Below are positions 1 to 9,202 of a stretch of DNA of 64,000 nucleotides, in pieces. Below the pieces are notes generated by a model. The model was not told where the DNA came from, made no database searches, and was given only the letters and a program-made list of their open reading frames with translations. The translations under genes and the position numbers were made by a program. The DNA is from Sphingobacteriaceae bacterium (GTDB taxonomy: Bacteria; Bacteroidota; Bacteroidia; B-17B0; Aurantibacillaceae), in NCBI GenBank assembly GCA_016709575.1, contig JADJMM010000002.1:62001-126000 (forward strand), read 5' to 3'. Numbering within the stretch: the stretch's first letter is position 1; each line of letters opens with the position of its first letter.

Positions 1-664
1 TAGGGCTGATATAATCAATACCTAAGTTCATGCCACGCAAAATCATTAATACAGCCATTAGAGCTACAACAACAGGCACAACCTTACGCATATGGTTTCT
101 TGCTTTTAAACTAATAAGATTGCTATAATAAGTAACAGCAAACATAAAAGGCAAAGTACCTAAACCAAAGAATACCATGAACAGTGCCCCATTTGTAATA
201 CTACCAGTTGCGAGCGCTCCGGCCAAGGCCATATAAACCAATCCACAAGGGAGTAAACCGTTTAAAAGTCCAATTGAAAAAAATGCGCTATAATTTCTTT
301 TACTAAAGAGATTTGACAGTTTTGATTTAACTGCATTGATAAAGAAATAAGCCTTTGATAAAACAGGATTACTCACTTTCCCAAAATAAGAAATGATAAC
401 AAACAATAAAATTAGGGAACCCAATACAATTGAAAGCGCTTGCTGTAATCCAAACAAAACAAAACTTTGTCCAATGGCCCCAAACAACAAACCAAAAGCC
501 GAATACGTAACAATTCTTCCGAAATTATAGATGAGTATAGTAAATACTTTTTGTGAAGCTGATTTATTATGCACCGGTAAGGCCATAGCAATTGGTCCAC
601 ACATACCTACGCAGTGAAATCCACCTAAAAATCCTAATACTATAGCTCCAATTAAAAATTCCAT
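1..664 (-). CDS. SafE/TauE-type (UreH-like) membrane protein, partial
   Basis: The start codon overlaps the stop codon of ccoH (TAATG), and the frame stays open to the window edge, so the 3' end is missing. The N-terminus reads FLGGFHCVGMCGPIAMALP, a signature of the cytochrome-biogenesis/UreH_2 sulfite-exporter-like membrane family. Several hydrophobic helices follow, including a second GLLNGLLPCGLVYMA repeat-like segment. In Bacteroidota this protein normally closes the cbb3 oxidase operon, and I infer a role in oxidase maturation, possibly copper or thiol handling. The coupled start and the position directly after ccoH support that. The exact substrate is not known from sequence. Confidence 0.8.
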   Translation of the reverse strand, partial: MEFLIGAIVLGFLGGFHCVGMCGPIAMALPVHNKSASQKVFTILIYNFGRIVTYSAFGLLFGAIGQSFVLFGLQQALSIVLGSLILLFVIISYFGKVSNPVLSKAYFFINAVKSKLSNLFSKRNYSAFFSIGLLNGLLPCGLVYMALAGALATGSITNGALFMVFFGLGTLPFMFAVTYYSNLISLKARNHMRKVVPVVVALMAVLMILRGMNLGIDYISP

Positions 665-1101
665 TAGTTCATATTAATCAATTCTTCTTTAATATACTTT
701 TTACCATTACTATTAACTGTAATTTTCATTTTGTAAACACCGGACACCAATTTACTATCAGTGATGTTAACTTGTCCTGATCCATCCATCTTAAATTTCA
801 AATTAATGTCTTTTGAAGCATCTGATGGTCTGAAAAAATAAATCTCACCGGTAAAATCTTTTGTCTGCAATTCAGCAGGAATATTAATACTAACCACTTT
901 ACCTGATACTTGATAGTTTATTGGACTACTCAAACTATTCGCATTTGTGATAGCATCAATTTTAGATTGATAGGCTAATTCTTGCTTATAGTAATCTTTT
1001 GATTCTAGCTCTTCCTTATTTTTTGTAGTGATAAATACCAATGTAAGGATTAGTACTACAAAGCTCATGTACAATACGGTTATTCTTATTCCCCAACTCA
1101 T
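664..1101 (-). CDS. ccoH: FixH/CcoH family cbb3 oxidase assembly protein
   Basis: A 145-residue protein with one N-terminal membrane helix (about residues 8-26) followed by a periplasmic beta-rich domain, the usual FixH build. FixH/CcoH takes part in assembly of cbb3 cytochrome oxidase. It lies 18 nt after the ccoG frame and is translationally coupled to the SafE-type gene behind it, so it is part of the oxidase operon. The C-terminal segment GVYKMKITVNSNGKKY is typical of the Bacteroidota version. No frame problem is visible. Confidence 0.85.
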   Translation of the reverse strand: MSWGIRITVLYMSFVVLILTLVFITTKNKEELESKDYYKQELAYQSKIDAITNANSLSSPINYQVSGKVVSINIPAELQTKDFTGEIYFFRPSDASKDINLKFKMDGSGQVNITDSKLVSGVYKMKITVNSNGKKYIKEELINMN

Positions 1102-1119
1102 AGTTTTTGTTTTAATGGT

Positions 1120-2516
1120 TTATATAATAGGACCTAAAAAATTTGTTTTTACTGTTTTAATTTTTTTGCCGTTCGTGTAAATACCAATTTCGATTACGGT
1201 TTTTCGCTTTAGGATATCTGATTTATACATGTAAACAAAAAACTCGCCTTGAGACATATCTTCTTTTTTCACAGACAAACTCTTTCCTACAATCTGAATT
1301 TTTGCATCAAAGTTTTCCACCTTCAATGTCACAGGTAAACTATCGCGGGTTTTATTTACCAATTTAATTGTGAAAAGATTACTGATTTGATTGTTCGGCT
1401 GCTCTTGATACAACATACCTTTGGCACGTAAAATAGTTGCATCATAATCTGAACGCGTGCTTAATAAAAAGACTTCAACACCAATTAGCAGAACCAATAC
1501 TGTTATGTAAGCTTTCATTCTTGAAGTAAAATGTAATTTTCTGCGTTTCTTTATTCCATTTTCGGAAGCAAATGTGATTAACTTTTTTGGCAAGCCAACG
1601 CTTTCCATAATTCCATCACAAGCATCAATACATGCTGTGCAGTTTACACATTCTAATTGCGTTCCATTTCTAATATCAATTCCTGTTGGACAAACTCTTA
1701 CACATAAACCACAATCAATGCAATCCCCTTTACCATGATCCTCATTGCGTTTCATTTTATGGCGGGGTTCTCCACGTCGATAATCATAAGCCACAACAAT
1801 ACTTTCTTTATCCAATAAAACACCTTGCATTCTTCCATACGGACAAACGATTAAACAAACTTGCTCACGGAACCAGCTATACACAAAGAAGAAAATGGTG
1901 GTAAAGATTAATAAAGAAGTAAACAGTCCTTTATTCTCTGCAAGAGGCTCCTTCGGAATTTTTAATACTTCATCTACACTAATTATATAACTTAAAAATG
2001 TTACCGCTATTACAAATGAATGAAAAAAAATGAAACATGCTTAGAAACACGTTTTATTATTTTATTTATGGTCCACGACGATTTTTTTAATGCGCGTTGC
2101 TGACTAGCATCACCATCTATCCAATATTCAATCCGCCTGAATACCATTTCCATAAAAATTGTTTGCGGACAAGCCCAACCGCAGAATACGCGGCCGAAAA
2201 CGACTGTAAACAAAGCGATAAAGACAATAAAAATGAGCATTCCTAAACCAAAGATGAAAAAATCTTGTGGCCAAAAAATACTTCCAAACAAAATGAACTT
2301 ACGTTCTACTATATTGATGAGGAACAATGGTTCACCGTTTACTTTTATAAATGGTAAACCAAAAAAAAGAATTAAATAAATGTAAGTTAAATAACTACGG
2401 AGATTAAATAACTTACCATGTGGTTTTGTTGGAAATAACCAAGCTCGTTTTCCGTCTTTGTCAATTGTGGCAATCGAATCTCTAAAACTTTCATTTGTAT
2501 TTTCAGGTGTGCTCAC
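1120..2516 (-). pseudogene. ccoG: CcoG/RdxA ferredoxin-type cbb3 maturation protein, one frameshift
   Basis: CcoG is a membrane polyferredoxin thought to help deliver copper to cbb3 oxidase. The first 168 codons carry the membrane part and the CGWACPQTIFMEMVF motif. The remainder carries the 4Fe-4S motifs CIDCGLCVRVCP and CVNCTACIDAC and a C-terminal Ig-like domain. The two parts are in different frames and join inside a run of eight A (plus strand, 2023-2030). Adding one base restores a continuous protein through HSFVIAVTFLSYIIS into SVDEVLKIPKEP. Together they have normal CcoG length. The break is either a sequence error or a real, possibly slippage-prone, mutation. Confidence 0.85.
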
Positions 2517-2536
2517 ATTTAGTATTTAAGTGCCGA

Positions 2537-3694
2537 TTATTTTTTTAATGAATCCATTGCGATAGCTGTATTAGCAGAGTTAGCAGCAACCGGTGAATCT
2601 TTTAAAGCCGCACCGTCCTCAACATACAAATCACCTTGTTTTTCTTTTCCTTTTGGTGGATTAGTACCTCGTAATGATTTAATAAAACTTGTTACCTGTG
2701 CCATTTGCATGGGCGATAAATCTTCTTTCCATGCTTTCATTCCTTTATCAGGCCAGCCGTATTTTACAGTTTTAAAAATATCTACGATACTTCCGCCGTG
2801 TACCCAATAATCATCGGTTAAATTCGGGCCAACACCACCTTCACCTAATTGTCCGTGACAAGCAGCGCAACTAGTGACAAATAAATTTTTACCTGTGGTT
2901 AAATCTACTTCAGCTGTTAGCATTTTTACCGAGCCTTCATCAACATTACTTGCCGAATTCTTCATGGTTTCCGCAATAGCTATTTCGGCAGCTTTCACTT
3001 CATCAGCGTATTCTTTTGCCTGCAAACTTCCTGTTTTTGCGCCATGATAATGTATCATGTATACAATTGCAACTACAATGGTTAAATAAAAACCATACTT
3101 CCACCAAGGCGGTAAATTATTATCCAATTCTTTAATTCCATCGTAATCATGGTCCATTAAAATTTCTGCTTCCTTCTCAACATCAACAGCATCATTTAGC
3201 TGGTCAAAAATTGCTTTTACCTTAGATGATTTTACTACAACTTGTTTTGGTTCACCGGCAGGTTTTGTAAAACGACGGATAACACCAATTAAAGATGCAA
3301 TCATGATTAACTCCAACAATATCACACTGCACATAAAATAGAAGGTGATAGAATCAATGCCGCCAACCGACCAATCTTGGCTTACTGTTTTTGTTTCCGA
3401 ATAAGAAGACAATGCCAATAATAAAAAACCAATGGTAAGAACTGTTGATGATGGACCGGAATTCTTTTGTTGATGTTTCATGAAATCTGAATCACCAAGA
3501 TTTTTTATTACGGCTGATAAAGCGGCAATAATAACCAGCAACAAAATAATTAATACCAACAAAGTATTAAATAATGGATTCGTAAAAACAGAAGACTCAG
3601 CCGGTTGAGCAGCTTCCTGTGAAAAATTCACTAAAGGCATTCCTAAAAATGTTATTAAAGCGAATATGTGTTTTTTATTTATTAAGCTTTTCAT
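2537..3694 (-). CDS. ccoP: cbb3-type cytochrome c oxidase subunit III (CcoP)
   Basis: A 385-residue membrane-anchored cytochrome c that passes electrons to the oxidase core. It has an N-terminal signal-like segment, membrane helices near residues 42-64, 84-97, 117-139 and 200-215, the CcoP signature ELDNNLPPWW at 189-198, and one heme c site CAACH at 276-280 with the downstream GVGPNLTDDYWVHGG stretch. Only one heme motif is present. Proteobacterial CcoP usually has two; single-heme forms are usual in Bacteroidota. It lies between ccoQ and ccoG in one operon. Confidence 0.93.
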   Translation of the reverse strand: MKSLINKKHIFALITFLGMPLVNFSQEAAQPAESSVFTNPLFNTLLVLIILLLVIIAALSAVIKNLGDSDFMKHQQKNSGPSSTVLTIGFLLLALSSYSETKTVSQDWSVGGIDSITFYFMCSVILLELIMIASLIGVIRRFTKPAGEPKQVVVKSSKVKAIFDQLNDAVDVEKEAEILMDHDYDGIKELDNNLPPWWKYGFYLTIVVAIVYMIHYHGAKTGSLQAKEYADEVKAAEIAIAETMKNSASNVDEGSVKMLTAEVDLTTGKNLFVTSCAACHGQLGEGGVGPNLTDDYWVHGGSIVDIFKTVKYGWPDKGMKAWKEDLSPMQMAQVTSFIKSLRGTNPPKGKEKQGDLYVEDGAALKDSPVAANSANTAIAMDSLKK

Positions 3695-3712
3695 AGCTGG
3701 AATTTTTAATTT

Positions 3713-3874
3713 TTATAACTCGAACGGAATTTGTTTTAGTTTAGCGATGTAAGTTTTATCCATCTTGAAGGCATAAAATCCAACCACAACAAAAAACAAA
3801 AAGAAAATTAGCAATGAAGTAAGAGGATAGATTCCTATACCCGTGATGCTCTCTAAATAGTTTATAAATTTCAT
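3713..3874 (-). CDS. ccoQ: CcoQ/FixQ-like small cbb3 oxidase subunit
   Basis: A 53-residue protein, MKFINYLESITGIGIYP at its start, with a single membrane helix (about residues 17-36) and a short charged tail. It sits in the small gap between ccoNO and ccoP, exactly where CcoQ lies in cbb3 operons. CcoQ stabilises the association of CcoP with the core complex. The call rests on position, size and topology, because CcoQ sequences are poorly conserved. Confidence 0.75.
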   Translation of the reverse strand: MKFINYLESITGIGIYPLTSLLIFFLFFVVVGFYAFKMDKTYIAKLKQIPFEL

Positions 3875-3884
3875 AGCTTAAATT

Positions 3885-6023
3885 TTAATTTGTTAAGTTG
3901 GCTACTTCTGCTTTAGGCGCTACCTTAATATCTTTACCCATCCTTTGTAAATATGCAATCAAAGCAATAATTTCTTTATCTGCTACAGTTTGAATACCAT
4001 CCTTTTTTAAACTCGCTGCAATTCCTTCAGCTTGCTTTTTCATATCTGCCTCTGCTATTTTCTCATAACCCTCAGGATATGGCACACCTAGCTTCATCAT
4101 TGCCTTAATTTTTCCTACAGTACTTCCAACATCCACTTTATCTTCTAACAACCAAGGGTAAGGCGGCATAATAGAACCCGGCGACATCGACAAAGGATCC
4201 ATCATGTGATTGTAATGCCAACTATCAGGATATTTTCCGCCGATGCGGGCCAAATCCGGTCCGGTACGTTTTGAACCCCACTGAAAAGGATGATCATAAA
4301 TAAATTCACCTGCTTTTGAATATTCACCGTAACGGGAAGTTTCACTTCTGAAAGGACGAATCATTTGTGAGTGACAAGTATAACAACCTTCACGTACATA
4401 AATATCCCGTCCTTGCAGCTCGAGTGGTGTATATGGTTTTACGCTGGAGATAGTTGGTATGTTTGATTTCACTAAAAATGTTGGGACAAATTCTATAATA
4501 CCACCAATCATCACCACAATTAAACTCGCCACTAACATTTGTACAGGCTTACGTTCGATCCAACGGTGCCAATGATCTTTACTGTGTGGTTTGTATTCAC
4601 TAGTTAATGCCGGAGCTTCTGCATCTTCGTTTGCTGTGAATTTTCCAAGCTTTACGGTTTTCATGATATTATAAACCATTACTAAAGCACCAATCAAGAA
4701 TAAAGTTCCGCCAACGGCACGTGCTGCATAAAACGGCGCCATTTTTGTAACTGAATCCATGAACTGCCATTTTAATTGTCCTTCAGGAGTAAATTCTTTC
4801 CACATTAAACTTTGCATGATACCTGCCCAATACATTGGTACTGCGTATAACACAATTCCCAAAGTTCCAATCCAGAAATGGAAGTTGGCGAGTTTCATGG
4901 AATATAATTTTGTATTGAACATTCGCGGGATTAACCAATATAAAATACCAAACGTCATAAATCCATTCCAACCCAAAGCACCAACGTGCACGTGAGCAAT
5001 AGTCCAATCGGTAAAGTGAGAAATTGCATTTACAGATTTAATAGAAAGCATAGGTCCTTCGAAAGTTGCCATACCATAAGCGGTAACTGCAACCACTAAA
5101 AATTTTAATACAACGCTATCACGAACAGTGTCCCATGCACCTCGAAGAGTTAATAAACCATTTATCATACCGCCCCAAGATGGTGCTATTAACATAATAG
5201 AAAACACAACACCTAATGACTGTGCCCAATCGGGAACAGCAGTATATAATAAGTGGTGAGGACCAGCCCATATATAAATAAATATTAAAGCCCAAAAGTG
5301 AATGATGGATAAACGATAAGAGTATACCGGTCGGTTAGCAACCTTTGGTAAGAAATAATACATTAAACCTAAATAAGGTGTTGTTAAGAAAAAGGCTACT
5401 GCGTTATGTCCGTACCACCATTGCACTAAAGCATCTTGCACACCGGCGTACCAAGAATACGATTTCCAGAATGAAACAGGGATTTCGATTGAGTTAACAA
5501 TGTGTAACAAGGCTACGGTTATGAATGTAGCTAAGTAAAACCAAATAGCAACATATAAATGACGCTCTCTTCTTTTCAAAATGGTACCAAACATATTAAT
5601 ACCAAAAACTACCCAAATTAAAGCGATTAAAATATCTATTGGCCACTCTAACTCTGCGTATTCTTTTCCTGTAGTTTTTCCTAATACTAAAGTGATGGCA
5701 GCCAAAACAATTATTAATTGCCAGCCCCAAAAATGAAGCTTGCTTAAAAAATCGCTGAACATGCGGGCTTTTAATAAACGTTGTAAAGAATAATACACGC
5801 CCATAAAAATTCCATTACCAACGAAAGCGAAAATAATGGCATTAGTATGCACAGGCCTTGCGCGACCAAATGTTGTATAAGGTAGTTCGAAATTTAGAAC
5901 CGGAAACACTAATTGCAATGCAATAAGTAAACCTGCAAGCATACCTACTATACCCCAAAGCATAGTAGCGTAGGCAAAGTATTTCACAATTTTGTTGTCG
6001 TACTGAAATTTTTCTATTTCCAT
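3885..6023 (-). CDS. ccoNO: cbb3-type cytochrome c oxidase, fused subunits I and II (CcoNO)
   Basis: At 712 residues this fuses the heme-copper catalytic subunit CcoN (about residues 1-480) with the membrane-anchored cytochrome c subunit CcoO (about 490-712). The CcoN part has the RPVHTNAIIFAFVGN helix, WWYGHNAVAFFLT with the CuB-ligand region, GPHHLLYTAVPDW, and HFTDWTIAHVHVGALGW. The CcoO part has the heme c motif CYTCH at 547-551 followed by SQMIRPFRSE. The fusion is typical of Bacteroidota. It is the high-affinity terminal oxidase for low oxygen. It starts 4 nt after the ccoS stop codon. Confidence 0.97.
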   Translation of the reverse strand: MEIEKFQYDNKIVKYFAYATMLWGIVGMLAGLLIALQLVFPVLNFELPYTTFGRARPVHTNAIIFAFVGNGIFMGVYYSLQRLLKARMFSDFLSKLHFWGWQLIIVLAAITLVLGKTTGKEYAELEWPIDILIALIWVVFGINMFGTILKRRERHLYVAIWFYLATFITVALLHIVNSIEIPVSFWKSYSWYAGVQDALVQWWYGHNAVAFFLTTPYLGLMYYFLPKVANRPVYSYRLSIIHFWALIFIYIWAGPHHLLYTAVPDWAQSLGVVFSIMLIAPSWGGMINGLLTLRGAWDTVRDSVVLKFLVVAVTAYGMATFEGPMLSIKSVNAISHFTDWTIAHVHVGALGWNGFMTFGILYWLIPRMFNTKLYSMKLANFHFWIGTLGIVLYAVPMYWAGIMQSLMWKEFTPEGQLKWQFMDSVTKMAPFYAARAVGGTLFLIGALVMVYNIMKTVKLGKFTANEDAEAPALTSEYKPHSKDHWHRWIERKPVQMLVASLIVVMIGGIIEFVPTFLVKSNIPTISSVKPYTPLELQGRDIYVREGCYTCHSQMIRPFRSETSRYGEYSKAGEFIYDHPFQWGSKRTGPDLARIGGKYPDSWHYNHMMDPLSMSPGSIMPPYPWLLEDKVDVGSTVGKIKAMMKLGVPYPEGYEKIAEADMKKQAEGIAASLKKDGIQTVADKEIIALIAYLQRMGKDIKVAPKAEVANLTN

Positions 6024-6027
6024 ATTT

Positions 6028-6192
6028 TTATTTGTTATCAGTTTTATCTTTTAGCTTGTCGTCGAATAACATTCGTATTGATGGCGTATAATCATCATCA
6101 AATTGTCCGGTTTTTACCGACCATATAAATGCCACTAAAAAAGCGATGGCTATTAGGAGGCTGGCTGTTATAAGTATGAATATTACGCTCAT
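6028..6192 (-). CDS. ccoS: CcoS cbb3 oxidase assembly protein
   Basis: A 54-residue protein with one N-terminal helix and the CcoS-type segment FIWSVKTGQFDDDYTPS, in which the GQFDD stretch is diagnostic. CcoS is needed for maturation of cbb3 oxidase in other bacteria. It sits between the HMA protein and ccoNO in the oxidase operon. Confidence 0.9.
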   Translation of the reverse strand: MSVIFILITASLLIAIAFLVAFIWSVKTGQFDDDYTPSIRMLFDDKLKDKTDNK

Positions 6193-6246
6193 AATCTAAT
6201 TCGATTCAAAAGTACTTTTGGCGGCAAATATGTTGCCTAATCATTG

Positions 6247-6561
6247 TCATTTCAAATCCTGACTTTTATCAGTTTCTTCATCCTTCGATAGCCTGCCAAT
6301 AGCGCAGCTTACATACGATTTAAGGTTAGTTGTAATCTTTTCTAGTCCGCCTTGATCTGTGCCGTTAACGGGGTATCCCAGTTCATTTAAGCGTTCTTTA
6401 ACTAAATTCAAATTCGCGCTATCGTTATAAGAAACATCTACTTCACTTTGCTCCGGAATAACTTTTACGTCGATGATTCCTGTTAGCTTTTTAAGCTCCT
6501 TTTTTATTGTTGCCGCACAACCTCCACATTTAAGGTTATCGACTATTATTTGTGTTTCCAT
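6247..6561 (-). CDS. heavy-metal-associated (HMA) domain protein, CopZ-like
   Basis: A 104-residue cytoplasmic protein whose first 70 residues form an HMA fold. The metal-binding loop is LKCGGCAAT (Cys 12 and Cys 15), and the domain ends with the GYPVNG turn. The remaining tail is charged and uncharacterised. It overlaps the 3' end of ccoI, so the two are probably translated together. A copper chaperone handing Cu(I) to the CcoI ATPase is the natural inference. The metal itself is not shown by the sequence. Confidence 0.85.
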   Translation of the reverse strand: METQIIVDNLKCGGCAATIKKELKKLTGIIDVKVIPEQSEVDVSYNDSANLNLVKERLNELGYPVNGTDQGGLEKITTNLKSYVSCAIGRLSKDEETDKSQDLK

Positions 6562-8973
6562 GATACTTTACTTTTAGTTTATTAGATAATAATGAACTCA
6601 TACCTGTAGTAAATAAAATGATACTAATAGAACTTACAGGCATTAAAATAGCTGCTATAACAGGAGATAAATTACCTTGTACTGCAAAATATAATCCCAC
6701 AATATTATAGAGTATTGAAAGAATGAAGCTGCCACTAATAATGTATTTATGTTTTTTACAATAGGCTATCAGTTCAGGGAAAATCGAAAAACTTTCACCA
6801 TCCAAAATACCATCACTCTCAGGTGTGAAATTGTTAATGTTATCCGTGATAGCAATTCCAACATCGCTTTGCATTAATGCACCGGCATCGTTTAAACCGT
6901 CGCCTACCATCATCACATTTCCACCACACTGAATTGACTTAACGTAATCTAATTTATTTTGCGGACTCATATTAAATTTCAGATTCGCATCATCACCTAA
7001 TACTGTTTTTAAGTAGCCTTCTTCTGCGTTATTATCACCCGATAAAATCATCACGCTAAATTTTTGCTTCAAATCACCTAACGTGGTTTGCAGATGCTTT
7101 CGGTATGTGCTTTTTATGCTGAAATTTCCTAATACCTGGTGGTTAATCTCGACAAATACATTGCTTCCGTTGGAAAGCTCAGAAGCGCCTCCTTTTACTA
7201 TAAAATTTGCAGAACCTAATTTTACAAGGTGGCCGTTAATTACCGCCGAACTTCCTTTACCTTTCTCTTCATAAAACTTTTTTACAGAAAGTGATTTAGT
7301 AAATGGCAGATAAGCGGTTATTGAACGACTTAAAGGATGATTGGATTGATTCGCAAGTGTTCTTACTAAAGCAACTTGTTCGGTAGTTAAATCATTTCCA
7401 TTATAAATTATTTTCGACTTAGCTTGCTCGGTTATTGTTCCTGTTTTATCAAATACAATAGTTTTGATTTTTGAAATTTTCTCTAAAACAGTTTCGCTTT
7501 TCAAATACAAACCATAGCGCTGCAATACTGCCAACATGCTTCCATTTGTGAAAGTAGCGGATAGTAAAAGTGCGCAAGGACAAGCCACTATTAAAATGGA
7601 AGTAACAGCAGGCCAAAGTTTAGCATAATCATTAAAATACCAGTATACACCCGTTACAATAGCAATTGAAAATAAAACTAAAGTGAAATAGCGACTTAAT
7701 GGCTGAATGAAAGATTTACTTTTATCGTCACTTTTCTTAGAAAATGCATCATTATTCCAAAGCTGCGTTAAATAACTTTGTGAAACTTCCTTTATCACTT
7801 CTAATTCTATAGCACCACCAACTTGTTTACCACCGGCATAAACTATTTCTCCAATACTCTTTTTAACAGGTAAACTTTCTCCGTCACGAAACTGTAATCG
7901 ATAGTTGCATCACCTAAAAACAAAATAGCATCAGCAGGAATAATTTCGTTACTATAAACTTTAATTCTATCACCCACTTTAATTTTGGAAACAGGAATTT
8001 GTTTTTCTGTACTATCCGGATTAATTACATTAACTCCCAATGGGAAATAGGATTTGTAATTGCGGTTAAAGGATAATGAAAAATGGGTTTTGTTTTGAAA
8101 GTAACGACCAATCAACATAAAAAACACAATGCCTGACATAGAATCCAAATAACCAACACCAGTATCGCTTAAAATTTCAAATACACTTCGTCCAAATGTT
8201 ATTAGTATTGCTAAACCAATAGGAGCATCTATATTGAGGAACTTTTGTTTTAACCCCTTGTATGCTGAAATGAAAAATTCGGAAGCGCAATAAAAGAATA
8301 CTGGTAACGATAAAACCAGATTTATATAGTTGAACATATAATTCATGTTCTTCTCACCTAGCTCCCCATCAGAAAAATAATCCGGAAAGCTAAACATCAT
8401 AATATTTCCGAAACAAAAGCCGGCTATACCAATTTTATAAAGATGGGATTTGCTTACTTTCTTAACCGAATTTTCAGAGATATCATTTAGACTAATGTGT
8501 GGCTCATAACCAATGGAAGTCATGAGCTCAACTAATTGTTTCAAGGAAATATTTGCTTCATCAAAAACAACCGTATATTCTTTTCTTAAAAAATCGACTC
8601 TGGTTTTTAGAATGCCTTTATTTAATTTTCCTAAATGTTCCAGCAACCAAATACAACTACTGCAATGCATTTGAGGTAAGTAAAAAGTAATGTGGTGCTG
8701 ACTACCTTCCGAGAAATGAACTAATTTTTTCTTTACAGACTCGTCTTCTAAAAAAGCGAATTTGCCTTCCCGAACAATATGTTTTTGAGTAATTCCCGGA
8801 TTCTTTTCGAAATCATAATACTCACACAAATTACTTTTATTGATAATACCATAAACGGTTTTACAGCCCTCACAACAAAACAAATGATTATCAAAACTAA
8901 TATCGTCCGACAAGCAATCTTCACCACAATGGTAACAGGTTGTTTTTTCGGATATCTTTAAGTTTGTATTCAT
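6536..8973 (-). pseudogene. ccoI: CcoI-type copper P1B-ATPase, one frameshift
   Basis: A copper-translocating P-type ATPase for cbb3 oxidase biogenesis. The N-terminal part holds a Cys-rich metal-binding segment (CYHCGEDC, CCEGCKTVYG), an HMA-like domain with CSSCIWLLE, and the first membrane helices. The C-terminal part holds the transport motif CPC (VACPCALLLS), the phosphorylation site DKTGT and MVGDGLNDAGAL. The frames separate at 7881-7882, where TGES reads TE; restoring one G (GG to GGG on the coding strand) gives FVTGESLPVKK and a full-length protein. I chose ATG 8973 over an upstream TTG at 9000 that lies inside a leader hairpin. It heads the oxidase operon. Confidence 0.85.
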
Positions 8974-8981
8974 AAAAAGAA

Positions 8982-9020
8982 GTCGGCAGGCACTGACCAA
9001 TTAGGCATTCGCCCGCCGAC
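8982..9020 (-). promoter_or_regulatory. GC-rich hairpin in the ccoI leader
   Basis: The segments GTCGGCGGGC and GCCTGCCGAC (coding strand) pair over 10 positions with one mismatch around a 19-nt loop. The hairpin is followed at once by TTCTTTTT and then the ccoI ATG. It resembles an attenuator or translational control structure placed directly before the start codon. No known riboswitch class was recognised. Confidence 0.45.
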
Positions 9021-9068
9021 AATTAAACCCTCAAGCCGGATTAAATAACCCTTACCTGATTTCTTTAC

Positions 9069-9115
9069 CAAAAGTATTGATGATTATGAGAGAGGGATAT
9101 GAGCAAAGTCATATC
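9069..9115 (-). promoter_or_regulatory. predicted cbb3-operon promoter with Crp/Fnr-type palindrome
   Basis: A perfect 7-bp inverted repeat, GATATGA-N6-TCATATC, spans 9096-9115. Its core on the coding strand is TGACTTTGCTCA (9111-9100). Exactly 23 nt beyond that core comes TACTTTTG (9076-9069), a perfect TAnnTTTG box. This spacing equals that of the TGATNNNNATCA promoters elsewhere in the window, although the half-sites differ by one base each. I infer activation of the oxidase operon by a Crp/Fnr family protein. Confidence 0.6.
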
Positions 9116-9202
9116 TTAGGTTGACAGATATCAAACTACGATTTAGTTCAATAAAAAAGCCCCGATTTTGCGACCAGGACTTTTAAAAATTAGAATTACT
9201 AT

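Noticed and set aside
4759..5007. Two short frames opposite or within ccoNO
   Set aside because: Both are shadows of the oxidase gene with no independent support.
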